A model generated the notes under the pieces. That model did not search any database, had not been told where the DNA came from, and was given only the letters and a program-made list of their open reading frames with translations. Below, piece by piece: positions 51,985-63,965 of a stretch of DNA of 64,000 nt. Location: NCBI GenBank assembly GCA_032207245.1, contig CM063503.1, positions 58,412,869 to 58,476,868 of the forward strand, written 5' to 3'. Numbering within the stretch: the stretch's first letter is position 1; every line of letters starts with the position of its first letter. The translations under genes were made by a program, and so were the position numbers. Source of the stretch: Pardosa pseudoannulata (lineage: Eukaryota > Arthropoda > Arachnida > Araneae > Lycosidae).

Positions 51985-52310
51985 ATTAAGTCTTTTTTGA
52001 CATATTGTATCTTTTTAATGCTTAACAAAATTATACAAAAAAATGTGACATATTATGATCTGCTTCAGTTTTTATAATATTATCAAATCAAACCTTTTAG
52101 CTAATTACAGTAAAAATATGGAACCATTAACCAATTACTGTCCGATTAATTATTGTTCTGTCTGATTGACGAACATCTGATATCTAAATAATTAGGGACT
52201 GCACAGAATAAAACAAATATGAAGCTTTAACAACTTTGAATAATGCAGCTAGTCTTTATCAGTTATTAGTTGTCAATTTAAACATCCTAGAATGTCATTT
52301 CTGTAACGGC
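51985..52310. repeat. ~486-bp duplicated unit, first copy
   Basis: It aligns with 53460-53790: ttttttgacat-ttgtat, actgcacagaataaaac, caactttgaataatgcag and gattagttgtca-ttta blocks in order. The present offset of about 1,480 bp falls to about 486 when the SINE and LTR between the copies are removed. The second half also matches 15840-15910. Confidence 0.75.
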
Positions 52311-52316
52311 CGAACG

Positions 52317-52483
52317 CTGGCCGATTGGTTAGGGCGCTGATCGTCGGTACCGGAGTTCGTGGGTTCGAATCCCACTATGGCAAGGATGTTCGTAGCCGTT
52401 CGGAAACGGCTTTAAGCAGTAGGTCCCGGTCTCATTAGCCTTCGTGTGCAAAACAGTAGACCGTAGAGCTCCAAACCAAACCG
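52317..52483 (+). mobile_element. tRNA-derived SINE (family 1), best-preserved copy
   Basis: Box A tggccgattgg and box B GGTTCGAATCC are both good. The T arm pairs perfectly (gtggg-ttcgaat-cccac). The body runs tagccgttcggaaacggctt, then tcccggtctcattagcc, and ends ccaaaccaaaccg. A 9-bp TSD tttctgtaa lies at 52308-52316 and 52484-52492. The insertion is at the end of the neighbouring LTR, so the TSD copies its last bases. Confidence 0.95.
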
Positions 52484-52487
52484 TTTC

Positions 52488-53305
52488 TGTAATGTGCTTA
52501 CAACACAAACACCAGTGTTCGTTCTCAAAGGTGAAACACAGTAAAATATACGCTATGGAATTAAAGGAAAATACCTAATATTTAAACTAAAACATTTATT
52601 ATGTACAATATTTACAAATTAATACATCACTTAATTAGTTTTTAACATTACCTGCAATTATTTGGTTTTGCAATTATTTTAGTTTTCCTCAATACGCTTG
52701 AAGTAGTAGTCTTTATCAAAAGAACCCAGGACATAATTATGAATATTATTAAGTTTACCTCCAGTAATTACAATGGAGTAGGCTGGAGCTGTCAACAGGC
52801 TGGACGTCTGTGTGTTCGTTATTTTGCTGGACGTCTATGTTAGCTTGCCGATCATACGCATGCGGAAATCGATTGCTGGCCCAGGCTCTCTGGCTTGCTC
52901 ACGGGATCTCGATGTCCAGCAACTCTTGAATCCCGACATCGAGTCCTTTTCCCACTTTCCTTCCACACCTTTACACCTCGGTTCAAAGCCCCTTTTTTTT
53001 CTCTGTTCCAATCACTTGTTGACATTTTTTGCCACATCTGCACCCCCTTCGTGCAGGTGGGCTCATTAAAATGACCCATTTAAAGAATGTTGACATTATT
53101 GCTTAGCCCCTGCCCCCCTATCTAACGGCTACATCCCTGCCTGGGCTTGACCGTTACACATGTACTACTCCGTAAGCTATAAGTCCTCCGCAGGGGTCCC
53201 CACTAAAACTCGAAGTCAACAGCTGCACCTATAAATTCTTCTTGGAAATTTAGTCCAGAGCTGTGTATGCACGTACTGACTATCGTGGGAAAGTAAATCA
53301 GTACA
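52488..53305 (-). mobile_element. Solo LTR, second copy
   Basis: Read on the minus strand it starts TGTACTGATTTAC and ends CATTACA, matching 30007-30816 along its length with indels. The unduplicated sister unit near 53770 has gtcattta where this locus has tcattt on both sides of the LTR, giving an apparent empty site and a direct repeat of about 5 bp offset 1-2 nt from the ends. No internal region remains. Frames at 52812-53079 are not recognised proteins. Confidence 0.75.
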
Positions 53306-53459
53306 ATCATTTATATAAAAATGTATTTTACGATAACAAGGTTTATAGATATTTTCTTAAAATTTTGTTATTATGTCCTCCATTCCAGCAACTTAAATAC
53401 AAATAATAGTCTATGTAATTTTAGTAGCCTCATAACTTCTAACGGGTATTGGTACATAT

Positions 53460-54065
53460 TGAAAGCGTCTTTTTTTTTTGTGCATTATATGTTTTAAATG
53501 CTGAATAAATTTGTATAAAAATTGTTAAATATTAGAAACTGTTTCGACTCCTATAACATTATTAAGCTAAACTTCTTAGTTGATTGCAATAAAAATATGA
53601 AATAATCAACCCAATATTACCCGAATCATTTCTGCCAAATATATAATGACGGACATCTGAAACTTAAATTATTATGGACTGCACAGAGTAAAACACATGC
53701 GAAATTTAAACAACTTTGAATATTACAGTTAAACTTCATCAGTGATTAGTTGTCATTTACACTTCTTAGAAAGTCATTTATAGAAAAAAAACTTCATGAC
53801 AAGAGATTTATAAAGCATCACATGTAAAAACATAATACTGTAAAGTGAATCTTTATACCATATAAATCTATTTCTCATGATTTCTGTTGATGTACTTACC
53901 GTAGCAATAATTTTATTTTCGAAGCTCAAGAAATCCTAGAACGTCGATTCACGTCACAAAATTATAAATAATAGCCGATTCTCAAAAACTTTGTAGATTG
54001 TTTACAGGATTGCCATCTACCTTCGCTAAAAAGGAAAAATTGATTTCACAAAACATAAAAATTCT
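53460..54065. repeat. ~486-bp duplicated unit, second copy, with extension
   Basis: The first 330 bp match 51985-52310. The part from about 53700 to 54060 matches 15830-16210 (aatactgtaaagt, tacttaccgtag and gattgtttacaggattg blocks). Confidence 0.7.
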
Positions 54066-54169
54066 ACAAATCAGTTTTTAGCTACCTTTAAAATGAGGCT
54101 CAAGAAATTAATAGGTAATGTAGAAAAATATAGAATCATATGTTACATCTCGATCTGTAATTAAATTAC

Positions 54170-56960
54170 GATTAAAATAAATTATTACGACTAAAAACTT
54201 TCTGACTGATAGATAAACCTATGTTTATTTTCTGCGTAAAGTTCTACTACTCATAGAATGAGTTAATATCTTTCAGATAACTAAACATTTAAGTTATTTT
54301 TAACGATTAATTAGTTCTAATTCCATTCTACTTCCATATTTCTTCATATTTGATCGAGTTCTTGAACTTTTTTTTGCCTTAAAAGTTTCTGCATTATTAA
54401 TTCATTCTAAAGAAAGTAGATTTTGTATCTATTTAAATTGAATGGTAATGCCTGTATTTTGAATTAATTTACCGTAGCAACCGTAATATAACCCATTAAT
54501 TTTTTTAAAAATTCTCTTGCATTGATTGTCCTGTGTTTTTCATTATAATTAATTTAGAAGTTTTGTTATGGAATTTTACAAGAGCTGAATAAGCTGAATA
54601 GTTCTTACATGCTTCACAAACGTTTGCATAATTTTATTAAGTATTTAAAGAATATTTTGTGATCTACCGAGATTATTTACACTTTTAGTATGCATTAAAA
54701 CTCCTCCAGAAGATATGAAACCCCTAAAATGACGTTATATTCAACAAGTTATAGTTTAATACTCGTTTAGAGTAGCACAAATTTTCATCTCATTGAACGG
54801 TAGTCCTGATGATTCTCTCGTTGCGGCTTTGTAATTACACTAACCGTGGACATGACGTATAAGTGCATATAAAATTTATAGGAAGGAATATCTCTTGTGT
54901 GACCGGTAACAAGATGAAGGGATGCTTCATTCAAAATTCATATGCTTTCCAAATAAGATCTGAATTAGGGAAGGACATAGGATTGACCATCTAAATAATG
55001 TACCTACATTAAAATTTTGAACAATTTTCCAGTGGGAGTGACAATAATATATAATATGCATTTATGAATAATCATGGCTACTATACTCCGAACGATTTTG
55101 TAAGTACACTGATTATTCACTTTCTATTAACACTAGAAAGACATGAGTGGTCATTGTAACCACAAACGGATTTCACATACTTTTTTTACTTATTCTTCGA
55201 GTGTTTTGCATTAGTATTTCCTTGTTATTAATAAAGAATATGTATGAAAAAACTTATTTATTTTTATTTATTACCACCAAAGCTAGAAATGTGTATACTT
55301 ATATGTTATACCTCGATCCGCACGATTAAAAACTTTCTGACTGATAGATAAGCCTATACTTATTTTCTGTATATATTTCTACTATTCATAGAATAAATTA
55401 ATATCATTCAGATAACTAAACATTTAAGTTAGTTTTAATAATTAATTTTTTCTATTTCCCTTCTATATTTCTTCATATTTTCTAAAGTTCTTGAACTTTA
55501 TTTGCCTAAAAACTTTCTGCATTATTAATTCATTCTATAGATAGTAGATTTCGGATCTCTTTAAATTGGAGGGTAATGCCTATATTTTGAATTAATTTAC
55601 CGGAGCGACCGTAATATAACCTAGGTTTTTTTTTCAAAATTATCTTGCATTGATTGGCCTGTGTTTTACGTTATAATTAATTTCGAAGATTTTTTTAATT
55701 TTACAAGAGCTGAATAAACTGATTATTCACTTTCTATTAACACTAAAAAAGGCATGAGTGGTCATTGTAGCCGAAAACGGATTTCCAACTCTCATATTTT
55801 TTACTTATTCTTCGATTGTTTCTGCATTAGTATTTCCATACGCTTTCCAAATAAGATCTGAATTAGGGAAGGACATAGGATGGACCATCTAAATAATGTA
55901 CCAACATTAAAATTTTGAACAATTTTCCAGTGAGAGTGACAATAATATATAATATGCATTTGTGAATAATCATAGTTACTATACTCCGAACAATTTTGTA
56001 AATACACTGATTATTCACTTTCTACTGACACTAGAAAGGCATGAGCGGTCATTGTAACCGCAAACAGATTTCAAACTCTCATATTTTTTTTACTTATCTT
56101 CGATTGTTTCTGCATTAGTATTTCCATACGCTTTCCAAATAAGATCCAAATTAGGGAGGGACATAGGTTTGATCCTCTAAATAATGTACCTGCATTAAAA
56201 TTTTGAACAATTTTACAGGGGAAATGACAATAATATATACTATGCATGTATGAATAATCATAGTTACTATACCCCGAACAATTTTGTAAATTCACTGATT
56301 ATTCACTTTCTACTGACACTAGAAAGGCATGAGTGGTCATTGTAACCGCAAACGGATTTCAATTTCTCATATTTTTTTGCGTATTCTTTGAGTGTTTCTG
56401 CATTCTTCTTCTTCTTCAAAGGCCAGACAGCCCAGGATGGTCCCTTGCCTTCCTCAGAATCGAATTCCAGGCTCTTCTGTCACTGGCCATGTACATCCAG
56501 TTAGTAATTTTTAAAAGTCTCAAGTCAGATTCCAAGCAGTCGAGCCACCTAAATTTAGGTCTCCCTCTTTTTCGAGTGCCAAGTGGTCTAATTGAGAAGA
56601 TCTTTTTCGTTACACGATCTTCATCCATTCTGCACAAGTGTCCTAATTCTCTGAATCCTTATATATTGTACTATATCTAGATCTTTAAAAGATTTATAGA
56701 TTTCAGAGTTAGTTCTTCTTCTCCAGATACTATTATGTTTTATTGCCACCAAAAATACTTCTGAAACTTTTTCTTTCAAAAACAGAAGTGATATTTTTTA
56801 CTTTTTCTGTCATTGCCCAGGTCTCAGCAGAATAAGTAAGAATGGGTCTGAATAGTGTTTCTGCATTAGTATTTCCTAATTATTAATAAAGAATATGTAT
56901 GAACAAAGTTTTTTTTTTACTTATTATTATCAAAGCTATAAATGTGTATACTTATATAGG
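54170..56960. repeat. Nested segmental tandem repeats (blocks a and b)
   Basis: Block a (aaactttctgactgatagat ... ttacaagagctgaataa) occurs at 54185-54600 and 55328-55720. Block b (gctttccaaataagatc ... gcattagtatttcc) occurs at about 54948, 55842 and 56130, the last two 288 bp apart. The anchor tgattattcactttct recurs at 55110, 55720, 56009 and 56297. Short frames of 60-74 codons here are repeat copies, not genes. Confidence 0.88.
56405..56853 (-). mobile_element. 5'-truncated RTE-like LINE with 14-bp TSD
   Basis: The minus strand encodes the C-terminal end of an RTE-type reverse transcriptase. Upstream, AETWAMTEKVKNITSVFER is visible despite stops further on. The last open frame (56416-56637) has GTRKRGRPKFRWLDCLESDL and DRRAWNSILRKARDHPGL, the usual RTE/BovB-type ending. 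The 3' end is a (GAA)n-like tail, also typical of RTE. The TSD agtgtttctgcatt is at 56391-56404 and 56854-56867. Insertion split a block-b repeat. The copy is dead: about 450 of some 3,000 bp, with stops. Confidence 0.93.
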
Positions 56961-57083
56961 CTGAATGCGGTTATTTAAACGACCGAAAAAATACCTTAGC
57001 CTTTTTTTATGTTTAACATTCTATTTTTAGTTGTCTATGTAATATTCATCTTTTCTGAAGTTAGACCAGAACAGTTAATATTA

Positions 57084-57163
57084 CATTTGGTTTAGTTTGG
57101 AGTACTACGGTCAATTTTTTGCAGCATGAGGGCTAATGAGACCAGGACCTACTGCTTAAAGCC
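57084..57163 (-). mobile_element. SINE (family 1), 3' part of a split copy
   Basis: gtttggagtactacggtc, gagaccaggacctactgc and ttaaagccg are the SINE body in minus orientation. It is separated from its head at 57916-58014 by a LINE. The TSD taatatta is at 57076-57083 and 58015-58022. Confidence 0.9.
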
Positions 57164-57915
57164 GTGTACTACCTGTAACCAGCCACCCACCCGAGGTCAG
57201 GTGTAGGGTGTTGAATTGATGGTTCGGTCTGACCGTCCGGCATCAATGCGTTACGCAGGGGCCAGGTCAGCATTAAGTCAAGCAAGCCCATAAAATTTAA
57301 AATAACAAAAGAAAAATATATATATTTATAAATGTAATATATTTATAAATGTAGAAAATCTAGACAAATAAGTACAACTAATGCAGTTTACGAAAGTGCG
57401 GGGGATACTCCGCAGGAGTCCTGCCCAGGTTAAAAGTCCGGTTGACCCGGTATACTACATGAAACTTTCTGTCATGAAAGCAGGTATTTGCGAGGCAAGC
57501 AATATCTGCACAGGGCAGTTGTGATGGTCATTCGTAAAGAGGTACTTTGACCCTTGCGGTGTGGTATTAGGTTAAATTCATGGCCGCACGATGGCTCCTT
57601 GGTTAGCGGTGAGCCAGTCAACCAGGCTCCTGTCCTTCCTTATCAGTACCGGGTTTTTGATTAGGCTCTCTGTCCAGAGTTCCTTGGATCTGTCAGAGGG
57701 TTTCTTAAGATGCAATTCATGTGTAAAAGGGCAGTCGTGCAGATACTGATTGGAGTCACCGAGTGCACCGCGGACACAATCTCCCGATGAGCTATCTGAG
57801 ACCTGGAACCTGGGGAGATACTGAGGGAAAGGTCCATGTTTCGTAAGAAGGGCATTTACTGCCGCATTTCCGCTCAGTCTAAACAATTTCACTTTTCTTA
57901 AGCAACCATAGAGAA
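57164..57915 (-). mobile_element. 5'-truncated R1/Jockey-like LINE inserted in a SINE
   Basis: About 750 bp interrupt the SINE between aaagccg and gaacggctac. The word tact occurs at both junctions, a possible 4-bp TSD. The coding end lies at the high-coordinate side and an untranslated 3' region of about 400 bp follows down to 57164. The SINE is older than this LINE. Confidence 0.85.
57578..57910 (-). pseudogene. LINE reverse transcriptase C-terminal end
   Basis: The frame reads NALLTKHGPFPQYLPRFQVS, then a zinc-knuckle-like C...G...H..CP pattern (GDCVRGALGDSNQYLHDCPF), then a basic/aromatic tail to a stop at 57578. R1/Jockey/I-clade ORF2 proteins end with .L.GHG.F..YL.RF......C.CG....H.L..CP (established pattern). 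About 105-110 residues survive, with no reverse transcriptase core, because the element is 5'-truncated. GTG and not ATG begins the open part, so no independent start exists. Confidence 0.85.
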
Positions 57916-58014
57916 TACTGAACGGCTACGAACATCCATGCCACAGTGGGATTCGAACCCACGAACTCCAGTTCCGAAGACCAGCACCCTAACCATTCGG
58001 CCATCGTTCGACAC
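57916..58014 (-). mobile_element. SINE (family 1), tRNA-like head of a split copy
   Basis: The minus strand has a ccgaatggttagggtgctgg box A region and GGTTCGAATCC box B, followed by cccactgtggcatgg. It is continuous with the body at 57084-57163 once the LINE is removed. Confidence 0.92.
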
Positions 58015-58022
58015 TAATATTA

Positions 58023-59900
58023 GGCCAGAATATTTTTGAATGGTTTTGTATAATTAATAGTTATTATAATAGACGTCTTAATGATATAGATAGAGAAAAT
58101 CTGTTATGCCACTGAACAAATCAATTTTATAATGCTACAAATAACTTTAAAAACTTTTTAGGCTCGATTAAAACCATCACAATTTTAAGAAGTAATAACG
58201 AATCTATTTTAAAAACTTGTTTTAGAAAACAAACCTTTAGATAGGGTATGAGGACATTCAAAGAGAGCTTTTAAAATAACCATTCCTAGCCTTTATAAAC
58301 CTGCTTAATACTATCTTCTTGTGTTAAAAATATATAAAACTTGAATATTCTTGAGCAAAACAAAAAATTTCTTGAATATCGGTTTATGTCCAAATGACTT
58401 ATCGAAGGGGCGTCCACTGAAACCAGTGGGTTTTTTGGGTTATTAATAAATATAAAATCGAGGGAACTAAGTAAATAAAATGCCAGGACTGAGTAAATAA
58501 AACATCTAATGAAATTTTCGCTAACAATAAAGCTTTTTGTTTACAACTCAATATTTTGCCAATCTAATGAAAAGCTAAAACGATTCAAAAAGCACAATAA
58601 TAGATGGTAATTGTAAGAACGATAAAGAATATTTCGTATGCTTGCTTTTGACAGTGAATATTATCATATATAATTTCAAAAATAATAAATGATATAAAGC
58701 AACACTTTTGGGCTCATGACCAACTTTTTCCTAGCAGATTGTGCGTTCAACAGGCTGATTTAGAGAGAAAAAAAACAGCTGTCTACCATGTTTAAAGTAG
58801 GATATAGTGTAAGAATATACAAAAGATGATGTTTCAATGGTGCAATTCATATTTAAAAAGTTATTATTTTTTCTGAGATATCAAAAAAGTTTCATTGGAA
58901 AAAAAAGTTTGAAACTTTTAAAACTTTAATCTATCCGAACTATTGAGCATGTTAATATTAATGTATTTTACTGATTAAAGATTTTTACCCATCCTTGTGA
59001 TCTTAAAATTTTACATCCGCATTTTAATATCGTAAATCTAAGGCAATAAATCAGAAACATAAAGAAATTAAATTAGCATTTAATAAAAAATTTGTCATTA
59101 AGCTTAAAACTCCCGTAACATAAAAAAATATTCCCACGCAGACTACCTAAAAGTTGATTTTTCGTATTTCTTCATTTTTAACTCCTTAAATATTTAATCA
59201 AAATAAGCATTTTTATAATGATAGTAAGATTATAAAATGCCCATTTCTCAGGGGACTACTAGATTTTATGTATCAGTATTTATACGTTATTAGTTGTATC
59301 AAAATACTAAGCCAGAGTGTAAAATATTTTTTATATTTTAAGAGGATTTCGTCGATAAATAAATACATTGTAAATAAACTGAAGAAAAGCCTCTTTATTA
59401 ATTATATTGCATTATCAAAAACACGAAAAAATCTATTTTATTTATTTATTTACGATCGGAAATTAGATTCTACTCGAAAAGAACTTCAGATGTTTATTCG
59501 ACATGGAGACCTTGTTTGATCATAAATATTTAATGACAAAATATCTGTTTTCATTTTATTGAAAAAATGCGTTTTTAGTTTTCTCTAGACTAAAATGCCA
59601 AGAATAAAATTTTTGTTACAGCTGAACCTTACTGATCTTCCCCGTAGAGACTTTGTCATTGTCTTTGAATTTGTCTAATTTGTCTACCCATAAGTGGGGT
59701 ACTACACGTCACTCAATCCTGTATCTAGATTAATTACACTTTTCTCGTATTCCCATCTTCTATATCGGGGCTCCTTTTGAGATATTGATTTATCGAATAT
59801 AACACCGAAATAAGCAGATTGTTTTGCTAGTAGTTGCCTGTAAATGTCGTTTCGTTACAAAGTTCGTTTTACTGCAAGGAAAACATACAAATCTTAGTAA
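58023..59900. other. AT-rich intergenic sequence, nothing identified
   Basis: No repeat structure or element terminus was recognised. An 83-codon frame at 59268-59519 is Lys/Asn/Ile/Tyr-rich, as expected by chance in such DNA. Confidence 0.45.
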
Positions 59901-59901
59901 C

Positions 59902-61075
59902 ACATATCGACTTGGATTTTTAATTTCACAAATCGAGGTTTAAGGAAGTAACTGAAACATCATTTTTATTTTATTTTATATATATACAAGAGTGTTTAAT
60001 ATATAAAACGGTAGTGTGCTTTAAAAATCTAATTTATTTAGTTACTTAGTTTGTAAGAAATCACTCCTTGAAAATTCAATGTGTCGTTAACAATACATTT
60101 ATGCAAACAAGATTAAAATTTTAAGGTAATATATTAATACTTTTAATTGTTATTAATAAGTGTTTGTATAAACCTTGATATTTTGTAAATATCAATATGA
60201 TTTATTTTATTTAAATTGGGTTTTTTAATTTAAATTGGAGTTTTGTATTGAATTTATATTTTACAAATTAATCTTTAAAAATTAAATTATTTAAGTAAAG
60301 ATATTTAAGTAAAAATATTTATATAAATATTTATATAAATAAGATAGCAACTTGATTATATATATATTATGATTAAAGGTTAATATTTTGTTATTCTATT
60401 TATTTTCTTAATTTTTATATGCACAAAAAAAAGCTTTGTTTTTGTCACCATAGCCCATCTGATTCATCATTGTATTCGACATATCGACTTGCATTTTTAA
60501 TTTCACAAATCGCGGTTTATGAAAATAACTACAACATCATTTATCTTTTATTTTATATATATAAGAGTATTTCATGTATAAAGTGGTAGAGTGCTTTAAA
60601 AATATAATTTATTTAGTTACTTAGTTTTTAATAAACCACTGCTGGAAATTCAATATGTCGTTAACAATACATTTATGCAAACCAGATTAGAATTTTAAGG
60701 TAAAATATTAATACTTTTAAGTGTTATTAATCAGTGTTTGTATAAATCTTGATATTTCTTAAATATCAATATGATTTATTTTATTAAAATCAGGTTTTTT
60801 TTTAATTTAAACTGAAGTTTTTTGTTTAAATTTGTATTTTACGAATTAATCTTTAAAAATTAACTTATTTAAACAAAGATATTTAAATAAAAATATTTAT
60901 ATAAATATTTATATAAATAAGATTTAACTTAAACTAAGCAACTTAATTAAATATATATTATGATTAAAGGTTAATTTTTAGTTAGTCTATTTCTTTTCTT
61001 AATTATTATTATTTGCACAAAAAATAAAAGCGTTGTTTTTGTCACATTTACCCATTTGATTCATCATTGTATTCC
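59902..61075. repeat. 577-bp tandem duplication
   Basis: Copies start acatatcgactt at 59902 and 60479. Shared blocks include tttaatttcacaaatcg, atttagttacttagtttt-aa, gtcgttaacaatacattta and ccatttgattcatcattgta. Both end near tgtattc. Divergence is moderate. Confidence 0.92.
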
Positions 61076-61185
61076 GGATTTTAATGCCTGTGAAGTTTTT
61101 AAATTGGATATGAATATCTAATAATTGAAATATTTCTTATATAAAAAGCACGAGATAGAAACGCTTTACATGAAACACTGTAAGT

Positions 61186-62010
61186 ACCTTCATCGTAGCC
61201 TCAATTATATGAAATATCAGGGCTGTAAGGAAACTGATGTTAAATAGATATAAATGTTGTCTGTGAAATTGGGCCTACAAAGGAACAAAGGAGAAAATGA
61301 TATGTCTAAAACGACAAATTTGTGTTCATACATGTATGCTGGTATTGTAGTCAGCATTTTGCGCATTTACTTGGTCAGCTCGAGATCCATTCTGGTACTG
61401 GATGTATTTGTGTTTTCTTCCCAATGGGAGTAATTTTAACCATAATCATGTTGCTGTCAGAATCAGATGTTCAATAACTACAAACAATTATAAGGGCAAA
61501 TGCTGAAAAGGCATGAGTCCCCCTCACTACCAAAAGAAAAATATCTGTGCAAAGTATGGCATAACTAGCACTTTTAATTTGCTATTACTTTAAAGGACAC
61601 CACCTTCCGTACAGGACCTTCACCGTGGCCTCAATTCTATGAAATATCATAGCTGTAAAGTAACTCATGTTAAATAGATAAAAATGTTGTCTGTGAAATC
61701 GGGTCTACAAAGAAACAAAGAAAACAATGATATGCCTAAATCGACAAATTTGGGTTCATACATGTATGCTGGGGATATCTATTTTGTACAATAGTCAGTA
61801 TTTTGAGCATTTACTTGGTCAGCTCGAGATCCATTCTGGTACTGGATGTATTTGTGTTTTCTCCCCATCGGGAGTAATGTTAACCACGATCATGTTGCTC
61901 CCAGACTAATATGTTCAATAACTACAAAGAATTATAAGGGGAATTACTGAAAAGGCACGAGTCCCCTTCCCTATCAAAGGAAAAATATCTATGCAAAGGT
62001 TACTATAACT
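61186..62010. repeat. 431-bp tandem duplication
   Basis: Copies at 61186-61616 and 61617-62010 share catacatgtatgctgg, ctcgagatccattctggtac and aatcatgttgctg blocks. Copy 2 has about 20 extra bases (gatatctattttgtacaat). A frame of about 35 codons (LGQLEIHSGTGCICVF) is open in both, but most differences between copies change the amino acid, so there is no sign of coding constraint. Confidence 0.9.
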
Positions 62011-63560
62011 TAATTTAATTACTTTCAACTACTTTTAACTTAATTACTTTTAATTACTTTTATTTAAGTACTTTTAATTTGCTCTTACTTTAAAGGACAT
62101 TTCTAAGAAAGTTAATTGCATAATCTTGCGGAAAAGCAAAGTAGAAAAAAGCAAAAGCTATTTATATTAAAATTTATTGAAATTATTTTTCTATCTAGTA
62201 TGTATATTACAAAAGATGCAAGTGGACCAAATAAGGAAGCCCTCCCATATTTACGTATATGTGTATATCTGTATATATTTTAGCGCATACGCACACACAC
62301 ATATATATAAGTGTGTGTACACATTATACAAACATGAAAGTAATGCTTGTTCTTCTGTTTGAAGTTTTACGGTCTACTTTTTGCTAATCAAAGGCAAATG
62401 GTACCGGATGCCTTTTCTGTATAGAGTTTTAATAATACTTTGTACTCTAGTGATATAAAAATATACCTTATCCATATTATATTTTTACCCATGATAGTCA
62501 CACAAGTGAAATTCAGCAAACGAAAAATTTATTTTCAAAAATTTTCATTTATAATGGAAAAATCTTGAAGACATTTCAAAAAAAGTACATCAAAAAAATG
62601 TATGTGCAATATTTCTTATATTCAACTTGAATTAGATTATAAATATATCAACATAAAGTTGTAAACTATTGCAGAATAATCATCCTAAATGCTTAGACTG
62701 TTTAATAGGTAATAAAAATCATTTTGTGTTTGAGAAACTACTCATCTCAAAAATAATTTCTGTAGAATAAAAGAAACGTTGGCATCTGTATTAAAAACAG
62801 TTGTCGGTGTATGCCACATACAGCCTGATTTGTTAGATTATCAAGTGACTAAGCAGATGCTTTCATTGCTTAGATTTTTCGGTAGTTATGATAATACAAG
62901 GCACATATTGTCGGTTATGTACTGGACGTAGGATTGAAGAATAATGTACGATATCATACCACACTCTAAATAAAATCCTGATTTCTCCCATCCGGTTTCT
63001 GGTACCTTTCTCAAATCAAAGAACCACTCTAAAGCAACCATTTCTAAAACAACAACTATGCTTAAATTCTGCGGACACCATTTTGACACAACTCTCAAGA
63101 AACAGATTTCCAATGTTTTTAAGGAGTACACAGGGCGTTAAGACAAATGCATTGCACCTCATGGCAGTTACTTAAAAAAAATCAAGTATATATTGACAGT
63201 TAGGGAATATCTGTTTTCTTATTTATAGTTTAGCTTGCATTTGATTTTAAAATTCTAGTGTTATTTAAGCTAAAAAAAAGTTTTTTTAATGTCAATTTTT
63301 GGTTTTCTGATAGTATTCATCTAAATCAAACAACTGAATATAAGCGAAATTTTCTTTATAACATGCAATCTTTCAGTTGAACATCAAACGCAAAAATAAC
63401 AAGATTCTTTGACTCTGAAGTGACAGACACTTCATTCTCCTTACGTTAAATTTAATTACCTTTTGTTGAAAAGGGTGTCATAATCAATGCTCCAGTACTT
63501 TTTTTTTATTCTGCCATCTGGTCTTTTTCCATTCAAGAATTATTTTTAATGCATTCACTC
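62011..63560. other. AT-rich intergenic sequence with one unassigned open frame
   Basis: Contains a short CA/TG/TA stretch at 62270-62320 and a SINE scrap at 62357-62408. A minus-strand frame of 81 codons (62886-63131, RVVSKWCPQNLSIVVVLEMV) has balanced composition, but I recognise no domain; it may be an old transposon piece. Confidence 0.35.
62357..62408 (-). mobile_element. SINE (family 1) 3' fragment
   Basis: gtttgaagttttacggtcta and ctttttgctaatcaaaggc-aatg-accgg match the 3' end of the SINE in minus orientation. The head is absent. Confidence 0.65.

Positions 63561-63965
<405 letters not shown>

Noticed and set aside
52317..52390. Candidate tRNA gene (good box A, box B and T arm)
   Set aside because: No proper acceptor stem. 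It is the head of a SINE with body, tail and TSD, repeated elsewhere in the window.
61727..61909. Frame LGQLEIHSGTGCICVF shared by both copies of the 431-bp duplication
   Set aside because: Most nucleotide differences between copies alter the amino acid, and the frame is short with no domain. No sign of purifying selection.
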